Source: Tremella fuciformis
Lineage: Eukaryota; Basidiomycota; Tremellomycetes; Tremellales; Tremellaceae
Reading direction: 5' to 3'
Length of the DNA: 64,000 nt
NCBI GenBank assembly: GCA_032768795.1
Contig: CP136495.1
Location: forward strand, 126,501 to 190,500
The notes below the pieces were generated by a model. It was not told the origin of the DNA. It did no database searches and saw only the letters and a list, made by a program, of their open reading frames with translations. Each line of letters starts with the position of its first letter. Within the stretch, counting starts at the first letter, position 1. The position numbers and the translations under genes are program-made. Shown here piece after piece: positions 46,809-56,632 of the stretch.

Positions 46809-47441
46809 ATGCGGCAGTCCGGAGACATCACTATAGCTCCAAGTGGGGAGAGCACCGCTGCGGTTATAGCCACGCTGTCTGCCTTGTCTGAAGGCACATT
46901 CCCAAAGAGATCTGTCTACAGGCATGACTACAAACTGCGTCTTGTTAATCCGGCAGGCAAACATCCACGATGGGAAGTAAACCCCTATTTCAGCCACCCC
47001 AACGGGTCCTTCTCTGACGGCCGCGTGTTCAGACTCATGCCAGTCCAGCAGCTCTCCGCATCGAGGAAGTGGGTGCCCAACCTTGGTACTGCCTTCTACC
47101 ACTACACAGAGGGTAGGTACAAGACTGGTCCTGGAGCTGGAACTGCGACGCTGAGGGATGTCACGGACTCGTTGGTGTTCAACATTGCTTTCACGCAAGT
47201 GTATTACGCCGAGGGCATTGTGAAGAGCTATTCCACCCTTATGGGAGTCCAGCCCTCGGAGGTTCCCCTTGAAGATGCGAGGTGGGTCACAAAGCGGTAC
47301 ATCGAGGACAACACCTTTATGGGGAAGAAAGTGCCCACTGGAAACCAGCTTCAAGATGGGACTTTGGCGGCTCTCACCCTCAATCTCATGGACAGCATGG
47401 CACGTCATCCTGATTGCGATCTACTTGAGTTCCGAGCGTGA
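46809..47441 (+). CDS. array family B, copy 5
   Basis: The ATG at 46809 begins MRQSGDITIAPSGEST. About 210 residues, no introns. YRHDYKLRLVNPAGKHPRW, RKWVPNLGTAFYHYTEGRYK, TGPGAGTATLRDV, ARWVTKRYIEDNTFMG, LAALTLNLMDSMARHPD and DLLEFRA at the end. It shares TGPGAGTAT with B6. Shortest intact copy. Function unknown. Confidence 0.75.
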   Translation: MRQSGDITIAPSGESTAAVIATLSALSEGTFPKRSVYRHDYKLRLVNPAGKHPRWEVNPYFSHPNGSFSDGRVFRLMPVQQLSASRKWVPNLGTAFYHYTEGRYKTGPGAGTATLRDVTDSLVFNIAFTQVYYAEGIVKSYSTLMGVQPSEVPLEDARWVTKRYIEDNTFMGKKVPTGNQLQDGTLAALTLNLMDSMARHPDCDLLEFRA

Positions 47442-47856
47442 CCTACCACCGGACAACGCGGACACGCTCAGGCCACCACAATGTAGACAAGGCGTCCCGA
47501 GGCATGTGTACCCAGATTCTACCCACCTTACTCCTCCCCCTGTTCCCGGGTCTGTGTGAAGCCCCCATTGTATGATTGTCCCCGCATGCATCTGTGTATG
47601 ACTTGCTGCGATGTACACCGGGAATCCCTGATACTACGATGCGGAACATACACGGCCTCAGACACCTTCCTTGTAAATGATCCTTGCATGTTGCCCGTTC
47701 TTTTTCGTGGCCATCTCTGTGCTGGTATATTTTGCAATCGCCAGCCAACCCCCTGTCGTTCGTACATAGCTATAGAATGTGTGACGTTGAGGATGTGTAA
47801 AATCACATGAACAATTACACATGCAAATCCCAGATGACGACTGTACGAGAAGCCGC
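47442..47856. other. intergenic between B5 and B6
   Basis: 415 bases with no supported gene; contains the 3' flank of B5. Confidence 0.35.
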
Positions 47857-47893
47857 GCACGGTCCTCCTTTGTGTCCGAGAAGCTTGGTGGGG
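47857..47893 (+). promoter_or_regulatory. conserved upstream element of B copy 6
   Basis: GCACGGTCCTCCTTTGTGTC followed by CGAGAAGCTTGG, ending about 97 bases before the B6 ATG. Same order and spacing as at B2 and B3. Confidence 0.6.
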
Positions 47894-47989
47894 GTCATCA
47901 CTTTCACCTCTTGGCGAATCAGCACTGAATACGCACCATCTCACTATCTTGACACCTCAGTGAATACTGTACCGACCGCCTGCTGCACC

Positions 47990-48694
47990 ATGAGTCAGAC
48001 AGACGACACCATAGCGGGCCCCAATGGGCAGAGTACTTCTGAGTCTGATGACGGGTTGTCTTGGTTGTATGAATGCAAAGAACCCCCGCAAGACTCCTTC
48101 TACAACCATGATTTCAAGCTTCATCCTCTAGATCCAACAAACAAAGAGAAAGGCTGGGCGGTGACCCCTTTCTTCACCGACCTCGACGGAACCATAGATG
48201 CCAATCGTACTTACCAACTGATCCCTGTTGACCAGGTCCACGCCCATAGAGGGTGGGTGCCCTACCTCAGCCCTGCCTTATGGAGGTACACAGAGACCAG
48301 ATACAAGACCGGTCCTGGTGCTGGAACTGCAACAGTAACTGATTTTAAGGAAATTTCGGTGCTCAACATCGCTTTGTCTATGCCATTCTTCGCCGATCAG
48401 GTGGTGAAGCGGACCGCCGAAGACTTCGGGGTCGATCCTTTGGATGTCCCAGTCAGGGAGGCCATGATGGTCACAGAACTATACATTGAGCAGCACTTCT
48501 CCTGGGCAGATTATGTGCCGGTGAAACACAGGCTTCCGAAAAGTGTCTTGGCGTCCCTCTCCATCAAGCTCTTGGACAGTATGGCGGCTCATCCAGACTT
48601 CGATTCACTGGAGTTTTCAGAGCAGTTCGTGGACTCTCTTGCCTCTGGTCTTGACGAGGTGGCTATCACGGACGCCTCCAAGCTGGGAGCGTAA
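47990..48694 (+). CDS. array family B, copy 6
   Basis: The ATG at 47990 begins MSQTDDTIAGPNGQST. About 234 residues, no introns. FYNHDFKLHPLDPTNKEKGW, RGWVPYLSPALWRYTETRYK, TGPGAGTATVTDFKEI, VREAMMVTELYIEQHF, LASLSIKLLDSMAAHPDFDS and LEFSEQ. Acidic tail ending SKLGA. It is the last member of the array. Function unknown. Confidence 0.76.
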   Translation: MSQTDDTIAGPNGQSTSESDDGLSWLYECKEPPQDSFYNHDFKLHPLDPTNKEKGWAVTPFFTDLDGTIDANRTYQLIPVDQVHAHRGWVPYLSPALWRYTETRYKTGPGAGTATVTDFKEISVLNIALSMPFFADQVVKRTAEDFGVDPLDVPVREAMMVTELYIEQHFSWADYVPVKHRLPKSVLASLSIKLLDSMAAHPDFDSLEFSEQFVDSLASGLDEVAITDASKLGA

Positions 48695-48827
48695 AGGTAT
48701 CGCACACCCTCTCCGCGTCAGGCTGCCCAGTCTAATGCTTTCCATTCGTGTGATTGACCCCCTTCCCACCTGTGTGATAATTGATGCGATGCATACTTTT
48801 ACTCATTCCCCACACGAGAGGCACGTG

Positions 48828-50205
48828 CTAGAGCTCGTCAAACACCTTTTGCGCTTCTCTCTGCTCGCTCCCAGCTGGAAGTGACGCAGCCGGGGCTTCC
48901 ACGCCAAGCGTTAAGAGCGACAAAAAGTCATAGACGACATCGGCGGCTGCAATGGCCGAGATCTCGCCGTTGGTGTCGTATGCCGGAGAGAGCTCGACCA
49001 CGTCCATCCCGACGACGTTGAGACCGCGGAGGGCGTACAGGATCCGGCGGAGTTCCCGGGTGGTCCACCCGCCCGACTCGGGCGTGCCCGCTGGGCGTCA
49101 GCCTCCTTCATTCAGTGAGACTGTAGGCGACTGACTGGCTGGGAGATAGCTCGGGTCAAGGACGTCCACGTCGAGCGAGATGACGACCGGGTTCGACCCG
49201 ACTCTGTCTTTGATCTTGCGCGCGATCCAGTCCACTCCGTAGTCGTCAATGTCGAACGTATGGACCAGGTGGAACCCAGCCGTTACGTCGTCCTCCAAGT
49301 CCGTAGGTCCCTGTCATTCGTCAGCTCCAACCCACCTTGCGTGGTACTGCGACTCACCGTGAAGCGCGTCCGAATCCCCGCATGGATACTGCTGTTGGGC
49401 TTGATGAAACCGCCCTCGTACGCGTGCCAGAAGAACGTCCCGTGGTTGATCTTGCTCTGCGCCGACACGCCGCTCCCCGCGTAGCGCTCCGGGTTCCACG
49501 TATCGATGTGCGCGTCAAAGTGGATCACCGACACGGGCCCGTACACCTCGTGCAGCGCGTCCAGCACGGGCAGGACGATCGTGTGGTCTCCGCCGAGCGA
49601 GACGATGCGCGGGTGCAGCTCCCCGTCCAGGCCCCGGATCATCCCTGCGTCCAGCATCGCGGAGGGCGACATGACGGGGTGGTGCAGCATGCTCAGGTAC
49701 GCCGCGCGGATTTGGGAGATGGCCACAGACGGGTCGAACGGGCTCACGGGGACGTCGTCGCAGTCGACCTGTTGTCAGCCTGGCGGTCTGCGGGTGGTCG
49801 GCCTCGGCCCCAAGCGGTTAGTCGACTCACGATGTGCAGCCCTGCATCGTATGGGTTGTGCTCCAGCACCATCGACCAACCCCTTGCAGGGCGCTGGCGG
49901 CGTGATCCTGTCCATCAGCATTACTCACGGGGCGAAGAAGAAAGCCCACCGCTGCGGATACCGTAGGGGCCGAACCGTGCTCCTGGCCTGTATGTCACGG
50001 CCGTATCGAACGGTATACCCAGCACTGCAATGTCGAACGCCGTGTCCGGCTTGTCGAGACACACATGGTGGTCGAGGTGGGCAAAGGTGGGTATGCCCGA
50101 GAAGGACAGCGGGGGTGTACCGGCGTACTGGTCGTTCCACGGGTCGACACGCGCAGCGACGAGGCCCAGCACGGCAGCGGCGAGGAGGCAACGTACGGGC
50201 ATCAT
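48828..50205 (-). CDS. secreted agmatinase / arginase-like ureohydrolase
   Basis: Starts with tandem ATGs at 50205 and 50202; [18 protein letters not shown] is a clean signal peptide. Metal-binding motifs of the ureohydrolase family are all visible: [24 protein letters not shown] and [18 protein letters not shown]. The early exon contains [18 protein letters not shown]. About five introns. It ends QKVFDEL at 48828. Agmatinases hydrolyse agmatine to putrescine and urea with two Mn ions. The family has also guanidinobutyrase and similar activities, so the substrate is a best guess. A secretion signal is notable, since most characterised relatives are intracellular. Confidence 0.88.
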
Positions 50206-50392
50206 GGTACACATCAGACACAGTACAAGCTTGACATCATTTGGTTCTTTATGCATACGACCACCCCCACCGCGCAATAAGCCATCGCTTCAAGGATAAA
50301 CCTGGCGGCGCTTAGCATCTCCATTTCTCCTTCTTTCCTTCCCTCATCACCCCTCGACATCTCCACCATCCCCCGTTGGTCGCGCCCTCTCC
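50206..50392. promoter_or_regulatory. divergent promoter region, ureohydrolase / regulator
   Basis: 187 bases head to head, so the two genes probably share control signals. Confidence 0.45.
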
Positions 50393-52525
50393 ATGACCCC
50401 AGACAAGTCCGAGGATGCACAGGGCGAGTACACGCGGTACGGCCCCCGCAAGCGGCGCAAGGTCTCGCGCTCCCGCTCGGGCTGCCTGACGTGTCGGAAA
50501 CGCCGCAAGCTGTGCGATCAGGTCAAGCCCACCTGCGGCGCTTGCGAGCGTCTCTCCTTGGTCCGTGGACCCTCTCGAGCGTCTACGAAGTGCTGAGCTG
50601 ACGAGACAGGACTGCGCCTGGCCAGAACAAGTAGGGGCCACGCCCCGCAGTGGGGCCTCTGCGACGCCCAAGCCTGCCATCACCGGCTCAGGCTCTCCTT
50701 CCACCGTGTCGGGCAACAGCCCCAGCAGCCCCTCGGCGTCGTCGTCGGCACAGCGCCTCGACGATCTCGGTACAATCGCCCTCCAGCTCGGCGAGCAACG
50801 CCGGCCAGACGACATCGATGCGTCCTTCGCTACGCACATACCCATCTCTACTCTCCTCGCGCCCACCACTGCACCCCCGCCGATCCAGCCCGATGTGACC
50901 CTCGAGTCCATCCTCGGCTTCGACGAGGTGAGCCATCCGTTGTAGACGTCTTGGAGCTGACAGCAGGCGACGCTGCACCAATGGGCCGCCGACTGTCTTG
51001 CCCTGCCCACCTCGCAGCCCCAGACCAACCCCTTCGACGCCCTCTCCGCCCTTCTCCCCGCTCCAGCCCCCGCCCCAATCCTCACCCCCGCACCCCTCAC
51101 AACGACAGCACTCCCCACTCTCCCGTCGCCAACAGTCAGCATCACCTCGGACAAAGAGCGCGAAGACCACCGGCGTCTCGGCGAGCACTACCGCGCCTCT
51201 CTCACTGCCCTCGTATCATGCACGCCCGCAGACAAGTCGAGCGCCTTTGAGGCATTCACCACCCTGGCCTCGACCTCAGCGGCTACTGCGTCAGGGCAGG
51301 GGCTGCACCTTGCTACGCTTGCATGGGCGGGGCGGCATATGGCCAACAGGGGCGAGGAGCAGTACGAGGCGATCAGCGAGAAGCTTGCTACGCAGGCGGG
51401 AGGGATTGTGAGGGGCAGGATGGCCGAGTGGTCTTTGCTGGGCGGCGAGTGGTGGGCCGAGACGGAATGCCTTACTCTCCTTGCGGGCCTACTCATGCTC
51501 ATGCAGGTCAAGGTGGGCAGGATTATTCTGCTAGTGCAGGTGTACGCTGACTGTAGATCTGCCGCGGCGATGTGTGGGGCTTCGAGGAGCTCAACTCGTG
51601 GATCCGACTAGTCAGCAAGAACCTTTATGCCGCAGATACCCCCGGGGTCCCAGACAACTCGCTCCCATTCAGCTTGTACGTCTCACCTACACTGCTAGAA
51701 TCAACAATTAGACTGATAGCAGCTTCGAAAACCTCCTGTACCACGACGTCCTCGTACGGTCGACTTAGAGTCGATGTGCAATGCTGACCCGCAGAGCACC
51801 CAGATCCTCCTCGGCACACCCATCATCCCCTACACTGTCCTCTCCGCCTACGCCACGCCGGCGCAAGACGCCGTGCACACGCTCACAGGCGTCGCCCTGC
51901 CCCTGTTCTGCAAACTGCACCGCATCGCCTCGATGATCCGGCGCCGGCGAAGCAAGACCAAGCGCGGGGACGAGTGGACCGACGAGGAGCTCGTCGACGT
52001 CGTGCGCGCCGCCGAGGACATGGATCTCGAGCTCAAAGACGAGAAGAAGCGCATGGACCGGTGCATCAAGGACGCCCCGAGCCTCGCGTACCATCGGTAC
52101 CTTCACGAGGCGTACCGCACCGCCTGCCTCCTGCACCTCCGCACGCTCGTCCTCCTCGTCCCGCCTGCGGACCTCACCAATCGCCTCCTGATCCGCCAGA
52201 GCCTGTCCCTGTTGGAGGCCATGGCGGAGCAGAACTTGCCCGGATGGTGTAGTGCCCATTGGGCGGTCTTCACCACTGCCGTAGGATGTGTGGGCGAGGA
52301 GCGCAAGCGGGTGCAGAAGCTGTATGACCAGCAGTGAGTCTACTCCTCCTTTGCTCAGAGAGTGAAATGTGCTCGGCTGATCATAGCGCGTCGCTCGGCT
52401 TTCACAACGCCGCGCGGAGTCGCAAGATTGCGGAAAAGGTGTGGGAGCGGAACGACGGTGGAAGGCTGGCGGTGGATTGGGTCGATATCATCGAAGAGTA
52501 CGCGTGGGAGTTGTATTTCGTCTAG
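50393..52525 (+). CDS. Zn2Cys6 transcription factor (fungal_trans_2 type)
   Basis: The ATG at 50393 starts MTPDKSEDAQGEYTRYG. The zinc cluster SGCLTCRKRRKLCDQVKPTC, then CGACERL, is followed after an intron by DCAWPEQ, the typical ending of the cluster plus the W-P signature of this class. A Ser/Pro-rich linker and a C-terminal alpha-helical region with AYHRYLHEAYRTACLLHLRT and FENLLYHDVL follow. The end is DIIEEYAWELYFV at 52525. Introns near 50560, 50930, 51510, 51680 and 52335. The family includes regulators of amino acid and GABA metabolism. It is divergent from the ureohydrolase and may regulate it (inference). Confidence 0.88.
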
Positions 52526-52557
52526 TGTAGTAGTCCAGTGTATTATCTAGTGGCGTC

Positions 52558-53292
52558 CTACCCAGTTCTTCCTGCTGTATGTACGACCCAGCGCTGCCCG
52601 TTCAGCTCAACCACCTCGCCTGCTCGGCAGGGGGGAAGCTCGACCGGCAGTCGAGGTAGTTGCTCGGCGTGTTGGCTGAAGACCCGTTCCCACTGTCCGT
52701 TGCGCAGTTCGTCTCGATATGCGCGGATCGAATTCCCCTCTCGCTCGACAGCAAGGACGTGCTCGCCTACTCTGCCGATGTAACCGTCCCCTCCTTGTCT
52801 TTGGAGAAGGCAATAGGGCGTGCCGTCCGCACAAGGTAATCGGCGCCATGTCTCGACGTACGGCTCGTTTTGTCCAGTGAGAGGATTGTACATTGTGCCG
52901 TGCTCCTCCACCAGGCCAAAAGGGAGCGAGACGAATCGCCCCTGGTCGGGCAGGGCAGGTAAGTGGGCAGGGGGCGGAGGTCGAGAGTCGACCAGGTGGT
53001 CCCATTGCAACACGGGATGGTCTATTATCAGTCTTGAGCCATGTGGCTTTCAGATGGTCGCTTGCTTGCTAGCTGTGATAAGGTGGGACGTACCGGGCGC
53101 GCTAGTTGGTAGCTCTGTCACCCTTGACACTGTGGCCCAGTCGATGGACCCCTCTTTGGCTGCTGGCTGAGTGAACACCCGGAGGTCGACAGACCAGCCG
53201 TATATCGTGAGCACCAGCGTATCTGTATCTTCGTATGCCGCCCCGCCGGACCAGGATATGGACACTCGGACTGAGGCTCGGACGGCTGCCAT
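52558..53292 (-). CDS. HRI1: HRI1-family protein
   Basis: The ATG at 53292 begins MAAVRASVRVSISWSGG. The first exon has DTLVLTIYGWSVDLRVF and IDWATVSRV, and the second HPVLQWDHLVDSR, GLVEEHGTMYNPLTGQNEPY, VETWRRLP and GDGYIGRVGEHVLAVER, matching the HRI1 fold of two lipocalin-like beta barrels. One intron near 53092-53020. Ends HTAGRTG at 52558; about 220 residues, close to yeast Hri1. The yeast protein interacts with the Sec translocon/ER and its biochemical role is not settled. Confidence 0.78.
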
Positions 53293-53409
53293 CCTCACTG
53301 GACTCGAGTAGCAAAGACAGCAACTACAAGTAACTAAGAGAAGCACAGGTGCTACTCAGAGAAGGTTAAACGCGCCAGACGCCGGCTTATCTCTGACCTT
53401 CTCTCACAC

Positions 53410-54495
53410 ATGGTCAAGTTGGACATTGTCATATCATGTCATGACCCACTGGCAATGTCGCTCACAGAGCTGCAGCATGCTTCTGGCAGTACCGGCAGCA
53501 CGAGCCATGCAGCCGCCCCCACGGCAGTCGGCTCGCTCGACCTGTCCGGCATCGAGAACGACCACCTGCCCATGCAGTTCGGCCTCGCCCCTCCTACCTT
53601 CCTTGACAAACATGCCGAGCGGGCCTACGTGAAAGAACGCCTCGCCCTAGCCTACCGCGTCGTCGCACATACCTGCAGCCGTGCGTCTCTCCCACCCGGC
53701 TCATAATGATCATGCATGTGTACCAAATGAGAGGGCGGGCTGACCCATAGCCGAAGGGGCGTCGGGGCACTTGACAGTGCGCGACCCCGTCGACCCCACA
53801 TCCTTCTGGGTCAACCCCTACGGCCTCCATTTCTCACGTATGACCTCTAGCGCCCTCCTGCGCGTCTCGCACGACGGCCATGTCCTCGACGGCCCGCGAG
53901 GTCCCAAGGGCGTGCTCAACTCGGCCGGCTTCGTGATACACTCTGCGATCCACGCGGCGCGCCCGGACGTGCTTGCCATCGCGCACGCGCACTGCCCGTA
54001 CGGCAAGGCGTTCTCGACCCTTGGCAGGCCGCTGCCGTTCTATACACAGGACGCGGCGTCGTTCTGGGACGATATTGGCCTGTACGCTCAGCACGGCGGT
54101 ATCGTGCTCTCTGCGCGAGAGAGCGCGGGGATATGTGAGGCGTTGGGAGGCAAGAAGGCTCTCATACTCCAGAATCATGGGAATTTGACGGTCGGCGGGT
54201 CGATCGAGAGTGCCGTGGCGTGGTTCATGCTGTGTGTCTGCCTCTCGATGGAAGGCATCAAGCTAATTACAGACTGGAGAACGAGTGTAGGACCGTCATT
54301 AGTGCCGAGTCGATCGGCAAGCCCATTGCGCTCTCGCCAGAGGTGGCTGCTATGACGTGCAGAGAGACGGGCACGGAAGAGGCGGGGTACTTTGAGGCGA
54401 CACCCTTCGTAGGTCCGACATCCAGTGAGACATGCTGATCAGCGCCCCAGTTCGACCTCGTTGAGGAGCAGTGCGACGGCGCGCACAAGTCATAG
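53410..54495 (+). CDS. class II aldolase / adducin-type protein
   Basis: The ATG at 53410 (MVKLDIVISCHDPLAMSL) is the first in frame; an internal ATG at 53455 (MSLTELQHAS) is an equally possible start. The domain shows HLTVRDPVDPTSFWVNPYG, then AGFVIHSAIHAARPD and AIAHAHCPYG, which hold the zinc-binding His residues, and LILQNHGNLTVGG with a further His. The C-terminal exon joins at 54463 and ends GAHKS at 54495. Relatives include fuculose-phosphate and ribulose-phosphate aldolases/epimerases and actin-binding adducin heads. Fungal stand-alone copies are mostly uncharacterised. Confidence 0.85.
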
Positions 54496-54535
54496 TCGAC
54501 TGCATACGCTACACCTAGACCTACACCCTGGGAGC

Positions 54536-55790
54536 CTACTTGTGATACACGCCCTTGAACCCGGGCACAATCTCCTCGCCGTCCTTGGCCATGTACTCTC
54601 TCTTGGCCTTGCTCTGCTGCCACTTTTGCTTGAGCGTGACGAACTCTGCAGCGTCAGCGCAAAGCAGTCATGACAAAAGAGGAGCCCACCGCCCATCGTC
54701 GGCACGCGGTGGCCCTCGCGCTCAAACTCGTTCTGCGTAAAGCCCGCGCGCTTCAGCACGGGCGAGTCGATCGTGTTGAGCGGCAGGTCGTTCGCCGGGC
54801 GCGCAAAGTACAGCAGGCCCAGGCGGTCGTAGTCGGCCTGGTCGTCCGGCGGGAGGTGCACCCTGTGCACGGTCGACTTGATGTAGTTGCCCGTGAGGAA
54901 CGAGAAGGCGTCGCACGTGTTGACCGTCAGGCTGTTCTTGAGGGGCTTGGCCCACTTCCACTCGCCCGTCGAGTGGTCCTTGATCTGCAGCGCCGCCACC
55001 GGCTGCCGGAACAGCAGCGTGATCGTACCCAGGTCGGTGTGCCCCTGGCTGTACAGCCCGTCGCCGGCGAGGATCTTGGCGCGGTCCGCGGGCGAGTACT
55101 TGTTGTACTTCATGTAGCGCAGGTGGTCCTCGGATTTGAGCTCGTACTTGTGCAGATTGCGAAAGTAGTCCTGCGGCAGCTCGAGCGCGAGCGAGACGAG
55201 GTCGAAGAGCGGGTCGAGGATCTTGGCGTGCAGGTCGCGCGCGAAGCGCTCGATCTCTGGCAGCTCGGCCTGCACCACGTCGGGGTGGTCCCGCGGGAAG
55301 AACCCGTTGAACTCTGCCCGTCAGTCCCCTCACCTTCCTTAAGTTTTTGGGGAAGACTCGACCCACTCGGGATGTTGTACACCTCGACCTGGTCCGGCAC
55401 GCCGCCAGACACGACCCGCCGCCCCGCCGGGCGGTACCCGTTGTATTCGCCGTTGTCGAGGTCCGGGGTGTACTTCTCCTTCTCCTCGAGCGGGAGCTCG
55501 TAGAACTTTTTGCCAATGGCGAACTGGTTCTCGATGCGCTTCTGGTCAATGTCAAAACCGACCACGTAGAAGAAGCCCTTGGTGCGGATGGCCTCGATGA
55601 GGATCTTGGCCTGCTCGGCGTTACCCTCGGGCGTGCCGAACCGCGAGAGGTCAACGGTGGGGACTATAGACCCTCAGCACAAATCTCAAGCCTGATACGC
55701 TTTGGCCGACTCACGCTCCGCCCAGTCGAGGTTCTCCTTGGTCTCCGGGACGTACTCGTACTGGTGTAGCTGCGGCACGGCGATGGGCAT
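54536..55790 (-). CDS. Fe(II)/2-oxoglutarate oxygenase, isopenicillin N synthase-like
   Basis: The ATG at 55790 begins MPIAVPQLHQYEYVPETKEN. VPTVDLSRFG starts the DIOX_N domain. The core has GFFYVVGFDID, QVEVYNIP, the iron ligands QGHTDLGTITLLF and STVHRVHLP, and DRLGLLYFARP where family members carry RxS. Here the motif is R-x-G, a change that may weaken 2-oxoglutarate binding or simply mark a subfamily. Two or three introns. Ends GFKGVYHK at 54536. Convergent with the aldolase gene. Substrate unknown. Confidence 0.9.
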
Positions 55791-56632
55791 CTTGGCTACG
55801 GCTTCGTTTTTGGTCGCGATGAAAAGGTGTCTAGTGCCGACCTACTGCTGCCTATTGTATATACCTCTGCTCGTCGGACCAGCCCGCCCGCCTCCACTGC
55901 ACTGCTGTACGCGGCTTGTACAGAGTATTACAGAGTATCTTGGTCATCGCTGTCGCCATAATCGCGAGGATGAAATACTAGGACAAGTCGACATGTCATC
56001 GCGAGATGACGTGCTCTTTCGGCCACATCCGTCTCTTCCTTCTCTCCGCCTTCCTGTCTTTCTCTTCGATGTCAGCCAGTCAGCTGATATGCAATACCCT
56101 AAACACATGTCTATCCTTGGCCAGCCAAGCCCAGCCCAGCCTACAGCCGCAGCCGCAACGCCGACAGATCTCGGTCTCTCGGTGCGGCGCCACAGCGCCG
56201 CCCATGACAGGGGGTGACAGCTGATATCCAACACCCTCCCACTAGCGCCGAGCACGCAACGCTTTCAACCATCTTCGTCTTGCGTTTCCAGCATTCTTTG
56301 CCAACGCCCACAGATCCATGAAGCGACCGGGTAGATCTCGAGTCAGCTGACAGCTGACACCTGACACCTGCCGCCCACATTCCTTCCGGGCCTTCAGCAG
56401 CCAAATCGCAGATGGGCAATAGTCAGCTACTCACCCTCCCCTGACGTCGTCACACAGTTACGGGCGATGGTCTCATCAGTACGCTACATGGCTCTATCGC
56501 AATTGGCGATGTGTCATACGGCTTCCTCCTCAGAATGAAAGTTCTGATATATGCGCCGAGACATGCAGTGCGTGCTGACCACACCCTCCAACGAGACTCT
56601 ATTGCTCGCTGCCCTAGCGCTCGCCTGACAAA
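55791..56632. other. intergenic, oxygenase / MFS permease divergent region
   Basis: 842 bases head to head. Short AGCTGACA repeats at about 56342-56370 and a polypyrimidine stretch near 56030. No gene is supported. Confidence 0.4.

Noticed and set aside
47556..47810. 84-residue Cys-rich frame between B5 and B6
   Set aside because: No conserved context and the upstream element is not placed for it.
54670..55503. 277-residue plus-strand frame and a 310-residue minus frame at 54722-55654
   Set aside because: Shadows of the 2OG oxygenase in a GC-rich stretch; Arg/Val or Arg/Ala-rich with no domain.
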